A DNA stretch of 9,275 nucleotides. Origin: Planctomycetaceae bacterium. GTDB taxonomy: Bacteria > Planctomycetota > Planctomycetia > Pirellulales > UBA1268. Position 1 is the stretch's first letter. Each line of letters starts with the position of its first letter. The position numbers and the translations under genes are program-made. The stretch spans positions 1-9,275 of the forward strand of contig JABHNP010000319.1 of assembly GCA_018694455.1 (NCBI GenBank), written 5' to 3'. The notes under the pieces are model-generated. The model did not search any database. It was not told where the DNA came from and worked only from the letters and a program-made list of their open reading frames with translations. Below are positions 1 to 6,354 of the stretch, one piece after another.

Positions 1-768
1 CAAGTTGTGCACCTCCTCGGAGAGATCGGCAAAACTGTTGAAATTGGAAATCGAGTTCTTGTTACTACATTGACAAAAAAACTCGCAGAAGATCTTTCAA
101 GCTATTTTCAGAAACAGAATGTCCGTTGCAGATGGCTCCACAGTGAACTTGATGCATTCGAAAGAGTCGAACTCCTTCGAGACCTTCGCGCTGGTGACTT
201 TGATGTTCTTGTTGGGGTAAATTTGCTGCGTGAAGGAATTGATCTACCAGAAGTCTCTCTCGTAGCAATCCTCGACGCCGACAAAGAAGGTTTCCTCAGG
301 AGTGAAACTTCTCTCATGCAGACAATCGGCCGATCCGCTAGAAACGTTGACGCACGAGTCATTCTTTATGCTGACCGAATCACTGACTCAATGCAACAAG
401 CTATTGATGAGACTCAACGCCGACGCGAAATGCAGAGTGATTACAACGCTGAACATAACATCACTCCAACCACGATAAAAAAGGAAATCCGCTCGGGAAT
501 CGAAGCTGAGTCGCAGGCACGGGCAAAAGCACACTCGGCTGTTGGCAACACAGAAGAATCTGCGCAGAAACAGGCTGAATTACTCGAACAACTCGAGGCC
601 GACATGCTTCAGGCCGCTGCTGAACTTGATTTTGAACGTGCGGCTAATCTGAGAGATCAAATAGGTGAACTTCGTGATGGGGTGTCACCGGGCCGTGCTA
701 AGAATCGGGGTCGTCAGGGTAGAAGAAAAAAAACGAGCCGTAGCAGAATACCAAAACCAAAACGGTAG
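1..768 (+). CDS. uvrB: UvrB, excinuclease ABC subunit B (C-terminal part, 5' end outside window)
   Basis: UvrB is the damage-verifying helicase-like subunit of the UvrABC nucleotide excision repair complex in the cytoplasm; it is loaded by UvrA and recruits UvrC. The reading frame is open from base 1, so the GTG at 7 is an internal valine codon and not a start. About 255 of the usual 660-700 residues are present. They cover the second helicase domain, with motif V (VNLLREGIDLPEVSL, then DADKEGFLRS) and motif VI (QTIGRSARN, arginine finger region). The DRITDSM...ETQRRR stretch is typical of UvrB. A UVR domain follows at about fragment residues 193-226 (LDFERAANLRDQI), the segment that binds the matching motif in UvrC. 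The last 27 or so residues form an unusually Arg/Lys-rich tail (GRRKKTSRSR). The histidine kinase starts 24 bases after the stop and is probably in the same transcript. Family assignment is very secure. Confidence 0.97.
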   Translation, partial: QVVHLLGEIGKTVEIGNRVLVTTLTKKLAEDLSSYFQKQNVRCRWLHSELDAFERVELLRDLRAGDFDVLVGVNLLREGIDLPEVSLVAILDADKEGFLRSETSLMQTIGRSARNVDARVILYADRITDSMQQAIDETQRRREMQSDYNAEHNITPTTIKKEIRSGIEAESQARAKAHSAVGNTEESAQKQAELLEQLEADMLQAAAELDFERAANLRDQIGELRDGVSPGRAKNRGRQGRRKKTSRSRIPKPKR

Positions 769-778
769 CCCATCACAC

Positions 779-784
779 GGAAAG
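779..784 (+). promoter_or_regulatory. Ribosome binding site of the histidine kinase gene
   Basis: GGAAAG sits 8 bases before the ATG at 793. This spacing favours ATG 793 over the in-frame GTG at 784, which overlaps the purine run itself. Confidence 0.4.
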
Positions 785-792
785 TGCACATC

Positions 793-1458
793 ATGGACAC
801 CCAGAAACTACTCAAAAATGTCCTGGAAAAAGAGGAACACCACCGTCAGCTAATCGCATATGAAATTCATGACGGAATTTCTCAGTATCTTTCTGCAGCA
901 ATCATGCACCTCGAGGCTTACAAAGCAAATCCTTCCGACAACCCTGAAACCGATCAAAACATGACTGGGGCTCTTCGACTTTTACGAGAGGCTTCCCGGG
1001 AAACTCGACATCTCATTGCTGGTCTTCGCCCCCCAGCTTTGGATGAACTCGGGGTTATTGATGCTCTCGAGATGCTGATTGCAGATGTTCGCCTTGAAAT
1101 CAAGGACATTAACTTTCGGCACAACCTACACGAAAAACGGTTACCTACGCAGATCGAGGTTACCCTTTTTCGTATTTCTCAGGAATCGCTCACCAACATT
1201 CGAAAACATTCCAGTGCAAATCAGGTGCGAGTGGAATTAATTCAAGAGGAGGGGGGTACAGTTTCCCTGACCATTCACGATGACGGTTGTGGCTTTGACT
1301 CAATGAGCCAACGTGAAAATTGTTTTGGTCTTGAAGGTATTCGCCAAAGAGCGATTCATAATGGCGGCACCGTCAGCATTCATAGTCTCCCTGCCAACGG
1401 AACCACCGTACATGTCAAGTTCCCAGCTTCCATCACACGAGGCACCAGCCAGCTATAG
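793..1458 (+). CDS. Soluble NarX/DegS-type (HisKA_3) sensor histidine kinase
   Basis: Predicted cytoplasmic two-component kinase of 221 residues. The HisKA_3 dimerisation domain carries phospho-acceptor His26 in the motif H-D-G-I-S-Q (H26, D27, Q31). In the NarX/DesK families this H-D/E-x-x-x-Q pattern also supports phosphatase activity toward the partner regulator. The LRPPALDELG segment at 78-87 is typical of the family. The HATPase_c domain shows an N-box (E131-S-L-T-N135-I-R-K-H), a G1 box (D164-G-C-G167-F) and a G2 box (F178-G-L-E-G-I). No transmembrane segment or sensor domain is present, only about 22 residues before the H region, so the input must come from elsewhere, such as a partner protein. 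It lies 24 bases after uvrB. No DNA-binding response regulator is adjacent; the nearest receiver domain is the cyclase fusion about 5 kb away. An alternative GTG start at 784 would add three residues. Confidence 0.9.
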   Translation: MDTQKLLKNVLEKEEHHRQLIAYEIHDGISQYLSAAIMHLEAYKANPSDNPETDQNMTGALRLLREASRETRHLIAGLRPPALDELGVIDALEMLIADVRLEIKDINFRHNLHEKRLPTQIEVTLFRISQESLTNIRKHSSANQVRVELIQEEGGTVSLTIHDDGCGFDSMSQRENCFGLEGIRQRAIHNGGTVSIHSLPANGTTVHVKFPASITRGTSQL

Positions 1459-1552
1459 CGTAGCAGACGTATACACGAATTAAGTGAGTAGCAGCCATCA
1501 TACGTTGAATCAAAGGGGTGACTGTTAGCGATTCCAATGACTGCAGAAAAAA

Positions 1553-3238
1553 CTACTCAGAGTTCTTCGGGCGACCTACACAAACCAGACACATGTCGTC
1601 ACTTCGCACCTGCCCAGCAGCATGTCGCTCCACATCAACAAGCAACCGTTGACCGACTGCCGCCGGCGAATCAGCTGGGCCAGACAAAATTTCTTCTAAT
1701 CTGTTCAGACCATACGTTTCTTGCTTATGGTCCATCGCTTCACTAATACCATCTGTATAAAGTACAAGCGTACACCCGGCAGTAACTGTAACCTCCGCGG
1801 CTTCGTACACGTACGTGGGGTCAACACCAAGTGGTAGTCCCGCTTCTTCAAACCCCACTGATTCAACGCTGCCGTCGGCCTTTCGTAAATATGTAGGCAA
1901 ATGGCCTGCAGACACAACGCTCACGACATTTGATGTCGAGTCGAGAACCACAACAACAAAAGTCGCGAACCGGTCATCCCACCCACTTCTCATAAAACTC
2001 GCATTGAGTAACGTGACGGCCTTTGCAACATCTGCCTCAATTGCGAGTGTGTACCGCACATCAGCGGAAAGGGCTGCCATCACAAGTGCCGCAGACACAC
2101 CCTTTCCTGACACATCTGCCAAAACTACCGCCAGACGGTTTTCGCTGAGAGGAATATATGAAAAATAATCTCCACCAATCTGGTGAGCAGCCTCGTAGAA
2201 ATCGAATACCTCAAAGCCCTCAATCTCTGGGGGTACTGATGGCAACAACCCTTGTTGCACACGATTTGCCAACTCTAAATCTCTTTTAAACTGCTCCTGA
2301 GCTACTTTTTCATCATGAGCCGTCGCCTGCTCAACAGCCTTGGCCGCCTGACCTGTTATGCCAGCAAGAACCTCAAGGTCATCCTGGCTAAAACCATTCC
2401 TAATATCACGAGAATCTACTTGGAGCACACCAAGAACCGATCCCTCTGTACTTATAAATGGGACACACATGACTGAGCGAATATTACAGTCAACAACACT
2501 TTCATTCAGCCGAAACCGACTGTCACTCGTAGCATCTGCCGAAAGTATTGCTGTTTGTGATGATGCCACTTTATTGACCAAAGAAAGACTCAGCCGAAGA
2601 CCACCTTTCTCCTCAGCATTCTTTAACTTTTTGGCCCGTAAAATCAGTCTGTTTGTCTTTACGTCATTCAACAAGACAAACCCACGTTCGACATTGGGAA
2701 AAATCTCGAAAATACCATCCAAGAGTCGTGGCAACACTTCTTCAAGCGAAAGTGATGCACCAAGGGCCCGATTCAAACCGATCACAGCCCGCAACTTTGC
2801 CTCAGCGTTTTGACTGATTCCTTCGTCTGCTGATGGACGTGGAATGTCTAACTGAGAGACGATCATCGACTCTTCATCATGTGATTGAAAAACCGCTTGT
2901 GATTCGTCTGTTTCCCCACCGAGCGACACCCACTCAGAAGGAGTTGTATCACCGACTGTAAAAACCAGCCGATCGTCACAAACACCTATTTCATCTGCAG
3001 CCTCAAGACGGTGCTGTTCCGTGAGGATCTCACCATTTACGATAGTACCGTTTCGGCTACCGAGATCTTCCACCCACCAACCACCATCCTTCATCTCAAT
3101 CGATGCATGCTGGCGGCTTACGGAGCCTGAATCAACAACAATATCACAGCCGGGATGGCGCCCAATAATCGTTTTCTCTTTGACAAGGCGATATCTCTCG
3201 CCCGCCTTACCGCCAGTCATCAATACGAGGAACGACAC
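1553..3238 (-). CDS. FHA-GAF-PP2C serine/threonine phosphatase (SpoIIE/RsbU-like)
   Basis: Predicted cytoplasmic Mn/Mg-dependent protein phosphatase of 561 residues with two sensory or docking domains. The FHA domain (about 1-95) binds phosphothreonine peptides and shows GR27HP, S41-R-Q-H44 and DLGSRNGTIVNG (58-69). A GAF domain follows at about 150-305, then a short helical linker (310-330). The SpoIIE-type PP2C domain (about 335-556) has its metal-binding aspartates in place: GGD357, AD375VSGKG, YTD496G and SD547D548. Related proteins dephosphorylate anti-sigma-factor antagonists (RsbU, SpoIIE) in partner-switching pathways. No antagonist (STAS) or anti-sigma kinase gene is in this window, so the target is unknown. 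Translation starts at GTG 3238, supported by GGAG five bases upstream; the ATG further upstream is in another frame. The gene converges on the histidine kinase, leaving 94 bases between the stops. Long frames on the opposite strand are shadows. Confidence 0.94.
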   Translation of the reverse strand: MSFLVLMTGGKAGERYRLVKEKTIIGRHPGCDIVVDSGSVSRQHASIEMKDGGWWVEDLGSRNGTIVNGEILTEQHRLEAADEIGVCDDRLVFTVGDTTPSEWVSLGGETDESQAVFQSHDEESMIVSQLDIPRPSADEGISQNAEAKLRAVIGLNRALGASLSLEEVLPRLLDGIFEIFPNVERGFVLLNDVKTNRLILRAKKLKNAEEKGGLRLSLSLVNKVASSQTAILSADATSDSRFRLNESVVDCNIRSVMCVPFISTEGSVLGVLQVDSRDIRNGFSQDDLEVLAGITGQAAKAVEQATAHDEKVAQEQFKRDLELANRVQQGLLPSVPPEIEGFEVFDFYEAAHQIGGDYFSYIPLSENRLAVVLADVSGKGVSAALVMAALSADVRYTLAIEADVAKAVTLLNASFMRSGWDDRFATFVVVVLDSTSNVVSVVSAGHLPTYLRKADGSVESVGFEEAGLPLGVDPTYVYEAAEVTVTAGCTLVLYTDGISEAMDHKQETYGLNRLEEILSGPADSPAAVGQRLLVDVERHAAGQVRSDDMCLVCVGRPKNSE

Positions 3239-3243
3239 GGTGT

Positions 3244-3247
3244 CTCC
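3244..3247 (-). promoter_or_regulatory. Ribosome binding site of the FHA-GAF-PP2C gene
   Basis: GGAG on the minus strand lies five bases before the GTG at 3238. This supports the non-AUG start and the full FHA N-terminus. Confidence 0.55.
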
Positions 3248-3564
3248 AACTTACTTTTCAATTTCATGACCTATTCGATGAGTACGTAACTGCCGACCGC
3301 CAGCATTTTTTCCTACCAATTACCCACCTACGACCTTAGCTCTAGGCTACCACAACTGCCCTGAATGATAATGACGCATTTTCGTTTAAGAGAATGCTCA
3401 ACACCATCAGACAACCAGACTAACGGCGTAAACACCGGTTGTTTTGCTGAACCTTGCTGGGACGGATTTGTATAAACACCAAGCGACTCCGCCGATTTGT
3501 TGGATTTCAAAATAATGTGTAATGTCTATTTTAGAAAACTATTCTGGTTCCGAAAATACAACAC
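3248..3564. other. Divergent intergenic spacer
   Basis: About 320 bases lie between the phosphatase (minus strand) and the small exported protein (plus strand), so promoters in both directions are expected here. The best plus-strand candidate is TTGTTG (3497-3502), 17 bases, then TAATGT (3520-3525), which is a weak match to a sigma-70 promoter. No gene, RNA fold or long repeat is evident. A 60-codon minus-strand frame at 3328-3510 has no recognisable content. Confidence 0.35.
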
Positions 3565-3569
3565 AGGGG
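3565..3569 (+). promoter_or_regulatory. Ribosome binding site fixing the start at 3576
   Basis: AGGGG sits six bases before ATG 3576. This selects the internal ATG, right at the signal peptide, over the in-frame ATG at 3522, which would place 18 polar residues ahead of it. Confidence 0.6.
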
Positions 3570-3575
3570 TTTGAT

Positions 3576-3806
3576 ATGAAATTCACAGCTTTTCTCTTCG
3601 GCATTGCAGTACTTATTGGAGCATGTGACTTGTTCATCACGACTATCGCATCAGCGACCGAAACTGCCAGCCATACGTCAGCCGCAGCCCGAAAGACATA
3701 CAAACGTCGGTGTACGAACTACAAATGCAAGGCAATCACTGAGGGAACCCAGCCTATTTTCAAATGCAAAATTTGTGGCTCAAGTACAGTTCCACACAAA
3801 GATTAG
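3576..3806 (+). CDS. Small exported protein with Cys4 zinc-ribbon-like motif, function unknown
   Basis: A 76-residue protein that I do not recognise as a named family. It begins MKFTAFLFGIAVLIGAC, a short basic start plus a hydrophobic segment, which is a typical export signal. The IGAC at residues 14-17 resembles a lipobox, so it could be a lipoprotein. Alternatively signal peptidase I could cut after the ASA of TTIASA near residue 27. The mature part is basic (RKTYKRR) and carries two cysteine pairs, RRC-x4-C and KC-x2-C, spaced like a small zinc ribbon or rubredoxin-like knuckle; in an oxidising periplasm they could instead form disulfides. AGGGG six bases upstream supports ATG 3576; an upstream in-frame ATG at 3522 is less likely. 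It stands alone, divergent from the phosphatase. Confidence is good that it is a real gene, low for any role. Confidence 0.7.
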   Translation: MKFTAFLFGIAVLIGACDLFITTIASATETASHTSAAARKTYKRRCTNYKCKAITEGTQPIFKCKICGSSTVPHKD

Positions 3807-4684
3807 ATCTCACTAATTCTGAATCACAATTCGCAAGATCCTGTTCCCGTGACCTCGAAGCATGTCTCCTCACATTGCAACCTCGATACTCTCCCTATTC
3901 ATCAATCGAAAGGAGACGCCTGCGTCGTGGAAGTGGAAAAGTATTAGGCACGGGCGATGACTTTTCACACTTTTCGTGACGTTAAATCTGTTTGCCATCT
4001 GCACTCTCAGTAATACTGAATGTGTACCCGTCTATATACCATTACGATTCAGGGCATCAGGGAGCCTACTAAGAACCATTCTTTGAGTATTTCCAACAAA
4101 GAAGCCTGCTTCCTATAGCCTCACTATTTTCTTTCACCTCGGTGCCAAATCCAAATGCAATAAGTACCAAACGGTGGACTGACGACGAAATACTTCGAAC
4201 AGTCATTCCTGCAGACACGTGCCTTCAGGTCATTCGATTCCTTTTGCGGCCACATTTAGATTTGTAGCGTTCGTTTGGAATATTTCGTACGGTGTGCCAT
4301 CTGCTTAAGATGTACGGGTAAAACCATTGATACGTCCGTTGCCGGCCACGTCATTTTTGTTGTTTCGGCAATTGTTCTCATCGTACAGATTACGCCGTTC
4401 AAGCCTAGCGTCCTACAGGATTACATCGACACTACAGCCACCCTAACATCCTCACGCGAGACTTTCCCTGCCATCTCTTTCACTAATGAACAGGCTACGG
4501 TTATTGGTACCATTACCACGGCCCTTGATAGACAACGTACTGCGTAACCTTTACTGTTTTTTTAAAGATGTCTCTCTCTACCGATTAATCCGTCTCAAGA
4601 CTGGAACCGATTCATTACTTTGCTCTTTTTAACTCCCTGGAGGCGGGGCCTCTTGATAAACTATTGAAATCTCTTTGACCTAAT
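3807..4684. other. Gene-poor stretch with two unexplained open frames
   Basis: Nearly 900 bases without a gene I can identify on either strand. Short open frames occur on both strands but none shows a family motif. The two that look most like former coding sequence are at 4073-4266 and 4260-4547, listed separately. Just before the orphan terminator there is a small GC-rich hairpin, GAGGC/GCCTC (4640-4652, three-base loop). I see no tRNA, tmRNA, RNase P or SRP RNA signature. Confidence 0.4.
4073..4547 (+). pseudogene. Possible decayed gene in two overlapping frames, unrecognised
   Basis: A first frame is open from 4073 to a TAG at 4264-4266. It has no ATG (only a GTG at 4142) and includes TKRWTDDEILRTVIPADTC. 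A second frame is open from 4260 to a TAA at 4545-4547, with a TTG at 4275 as the only early start. It contains a hydrophobic stretch (HVIFVVSAIVLIVQI, a possible membrane segment) followed by a polar tail ending in ALDRQRTA. The frames abut with a one-frame offset and their codons look like ordinary coding sequence, so together they could be the remnant of one gene split by a frameshift. Neither half resembles a family I know, and neither has a convincing ribosome binding site. Chance open frames remain quite possible. Confidence 0.22.
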
Positions 4685-4722
4685 GCCTGCCGAGAAAAGG
4701 CGATTCTCCGGCAGGCTTTTTT
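4685..4722 (+). terminator. Strong intrinsic (Rho-independent) terminator without an obvious gene
   Basis: The arms GCCTGCCGAGAA (4685-4696) and TTCTCCGGCAGGC (4704-4716) pair over 12 base pairs with a single bulged base, close with a short loop, and run into six T residues (4717-4722). The T run is present only on the plus strand, so it terminates rightward transcription. No recognised gene ends just upstream; the nearest plus-strand stop is at 4547. Confidence 0.85.
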
Positions 4723-4904
4723 CATAGGTGTCTCGCACGACTCAAGACGCGACCGCGTTAACTCAATCACGCTGGCCGCTGGAGGATCTTCTATGTGACA
4801 CCACTTCACGTTCCTTTTAAGAACTCCATTCTCGCACTTCGTATTTTGTTCAGCCTCAGACCGCTCGTTCCTCTATCTCCACCATTGCAACTGGCAAATA
4901 AAAC

Positions 4905-5404
4905 CTACACATTAATGCATGCTACTAGCGAATCCGGCGGCACACTTGCCATCAAGGCATTGCACAAAAATGGCAGCACTCGACTGTCATGCCTAAGTCG
5001 AACATTAATACTCTCGAAATGAACAATGTTCTCGCCCACGTCTTTACCTGGCCGTTTTGCCGCACTTTCGATGGTGACCGTCTTCTCAATCGCCTTGCGA
5101 GTGCGATTGCCTGCTGACGCTGTCAATTGATACTTGTTTTTCTTATCGGCCTGAATACAACACGAACCGAATGCTTTTGGAAGTGTTGTATGATTTGACG
5201 CAGTTAGCTCGTCGGTGAAATTCTTACCCATTGCCTCAGCCAACTCTGCTGAGAATGGCTCAATTCGTTCCTCAAGGAGTTCACAAGCACAACCTTTCCA
5301 TTCTTTTTCGGAGTGAAGTCAATGATAGAGTAGTGGCTTGCCGCAAGCTGTCCTCGTTTCAGATCTTCGCAAGCGTCTTACAATCCATCGAAGGTGATGG
5401 TCAT
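4905..5404 (-). pseudogene. Broken gene of the decayed element, product unrecognised
   Basis: It begins at ATG 5404, which overlaps the stop of the 126-residue gene as ATGA (5401-5404), the usual sign of translational coupling. The frame is cut at codon 9 by a TAA (5378-5380), then continues open with coding-like residues (DACEDLKRGQLAASHYSIID). At about 5290-5330 the coding-like signal moves to another frame (ELLEERIEPFSAELAEAMG), which stays open to a stop at 4905. The gene therefore carries at least one nonsense codon and one frameshift. A shortened product could start at the internal ATG at 5243, but no ribosome binding site supports it. The tail below about 5020 no longer looks coding. 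I recognise no domain; a cargo gene of phage or integrative-element type fits the context. Confidence 0.55.
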
Positions 5405-5781
5405 TTTTTCCCCTCCGAAACATCCCGCCGCTTCCACGCAAGATTTGCTTTTGCGATGTCGTGACTAACCTCACCACCAATGTGAGAACATCGACCCGCA
5501 AACAAGGCAGCAGCTTCGTCAACACGCTTTGCATGCTCTGCATCGATTCCGTGCAGTGACTCACGGAACACATCCCAGGCAGCTAAAACTCTTTGTGTGC
5601 CATCAGCGACAACCATGATTGCCTCATTGTTATTAAGAACAAGGTGCTCGCCAAAGTCATCAATGACAAAACCATTCTTTCCTGCCCTATGCCTTTCTAT
5701 GACGCCACTGATGTCCGTACCATTCATAGCAATATGCTTGGCATGCTGTTCACGCAGCTGTGCTTCTCGATTGCTTGTCAC
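5401..5781 (-). CDS. Intact small gene of the decayed integrative element, function unknown
   Basis: A 126-residue, mostly hydrophilic, probably cytoplasmic protein that I cannot assign to a family. It starts at GTG 5781 with a textbook GGAGG seven bases upstream (5789-5793). Its start overlaps the stop of an upstream broken frame as GTGA (5778-5781), and its stop overlaps the next start as ATGA (5401-5404). Visible content: a charged helical N-terminus (REAQLREQHAKHIA), a middle part likely to be beta-rich (GFVIDDFGEHLVLNNNEAIMVVADG), and a helical C-terminus ending in charged residues (AWKRRDVSEGKK). There are no cysteine clusters, membrane segments or nucleotide-binding motifs. It is the only undamaged frame in the cassette, between broken neighbours. 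It may be an intact survivor or simply not yet hit. Confidence 0.6.
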   Translation of the reverse strand: MTSNREAQLREQHAKHIAMNGTDISGVIERHRAGKNGFVIDDFGEHLVLNNNEAIMVVADGTQRVLAAWDVFRESLHGIDAEHAKRVDEAAALFAGRCSHIGGEVSHDIAKANLAWKRRDVSEGKK

Positions 5782-5896
5782 GACTTCACCTCCATTAAAT
5801 CAATCGCTTTTGTAATTGCCTGCTATACAGACTCCGTTAACGGGCAACAGAAATCTGTAGGTCTTCTCTTACCTCGCCATACAGCCTGCTCTCCAT
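5778..5896 (-). pseudogene. Short broken ORF coupled to the 126-residue gene
   Basis: From ATG 5896 a frame reads MESRLYGEVREDLQISVAR, then stops. Shifting by one base near 5838 gives LTESV, a TAG at 5823-5825, then QAITKAIDLMEVKS and the TGA at 5778-5780, which overlaps the next gene's GTG as GTGA. Repairing one base and the TAG would give a peptide of about 39 residues with an amphipathic helical pattern. It may be a complete small gene or the tail of a larger gene fused by deletion to the integrase remnant. This is reconstruction from the sequence, not a family match. Confidence 0.35.
5789..5793 (-). promoter_or_regulatory. Strong Shine-Dalgarno of the 126-residue gene
   Basis: GGAGG on the minus strand lies seven bases before GTG 5781. 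It sits inside the upstream overlapping frame and is the strongest such site in the window. Confidence 0.65.
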
Positions 5897-6240
5897 AGAT
5901 GAAAATATCATTCAGCGTCGGCATTGCCTGACGCTCTGGGGAAGGGTCGCCTGGATCATTTCCTTGAAGACACGCCATCGCTTTTTTGCGTGTCGCTTCA
6001 GGCGTCACAATAGGCCATTCGCCAAGATTATTCTGTATCAGCCTGCCGTTTACCTTACTGGTGATGTACCAAGATTTCGTCCCAACCCTCGTGACTAATA
6101 AAGCCAAACCGTAAATATCGCTATCCTTTACTTCCAGACGCCTGCTATCTAGCGGACATTTCAGCTTTTCGATAATATTGCGTGACCGCTTCCGCGGCAG
6201 GTGCAGGTCGCTTTTTCAGTGGTTTTGTTTCCGTAAACAT
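5823..6240 (-). pseudogene. Tyrosine recombinase (phage-type integrase) remnant, N-terminal arm-binding domain only
   Basis: Integrases of this family insert mobile elements site-specifically, often at tRNA genes. From ATG 6240 the frame reads MFTETKPLKKRPAPAAEAVT, then runs into a stop. A one-base shift near 6175 restores IIEKLKCPLDSRRLEVKDSD, then GLALLVTRVGTKSWYITSKV, NGRLIQNNLGEWPIVTPEAT and RKKAMA, ending in PTLNDIF. This follows the order of the DUF4102-type N-terminal domain of P4/planctomycete integrases: GLALRV, a K-S-W strand, a V-N-G-R turn, L-G, A-R-K-x-A. Homology ends around 5901; the core-binding and catalytic domains (R...HxxR...Y, roughly 250 residues) are absent. The frame drifts on to a TAG at 5823-5825. 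The gene is thus both frameshifted and truncated and cannot be active. It points away from the tRNA-Gln gene that begins 115 bases upstream. Confidence 0.75.
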
Positions 6241-6317
6241 GATTGTTTGTTTGTGATGGTACCAGATAGCGGATATCAGCCATAAACACGTCAACAGGGA
6301 AGACCAACAGGGCTGCG

Positions 6318-6323
6318 TAAAAT
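6318..6323 (+). promoter_or_regulatory. Possible -10 element of the tRNA-Gln gene
   Basis: TAAAAT matches five of six bases of the sigma-70 -10 consensus and would start a transcript about 25 bases before the tRNA. No good -35 hexamer is seen at 16-18 bases, so this is tentative. Confidence 0.25.
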
Positions 6324-6354
6324 AGAGTCAAACATCGGACAAAAAAGTAACTTT

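Larger units (their letters stand above)
4905..6240 (-). mobile_element. Decayed integrative element remnant next to tRNA-Gln
   Basis: Integrase remnant, short broken ORF, intact 126-residue gene and a broken gene lie on one strand, the last three linked by 4-base stop/start overlaps. Such packing contrasts with the loose spacing elsewhere in the window. No flanking direct repeat (att site) could be found by eye, so the borders are only the limits of recognisable content. Confidence 0.55.

Noticed and set aside
1465..1510. ACGTAT ... ATACGT inverted repeat and a doubled GTAGCAG between the convergent genes
   Set aside because: The arms are only six bases with a loop of nearly 30 and no T tract, so it is not a credible terminator or operator.
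1537..1746. 69-codon plus-strand frame after the histidine kinase
   Set aside because: Almost entirely antisense to the phosphatase C-terminus, with no ribosome binding site or recognisable content.
1815..2813. 117- and 151-codon plus-strand frames
   Set aside because: Both are antisense to the FHA-GAF-PP2C gene and low in complexity (Ser/Thr/Arg-rich), as expected for shadows.
3522..3575. Upstream ATG 3522 as start of the zinc-ribbon protein
   Set aside because: It would bury the signal sequence behind 18 polar residues; AGGGG before ATG 3576 fits better.
4781..5022. 75-codon plus-strand frame from GTG 4795 with GGAGG upstream; an ATG-TGA start-stop lies at 4793
   Set aside because: The ribosome site is attractive, but the protein has no recognisable features, a low-complexity start, and overlaps the degenerate tail of the minus-strand pseudogene.
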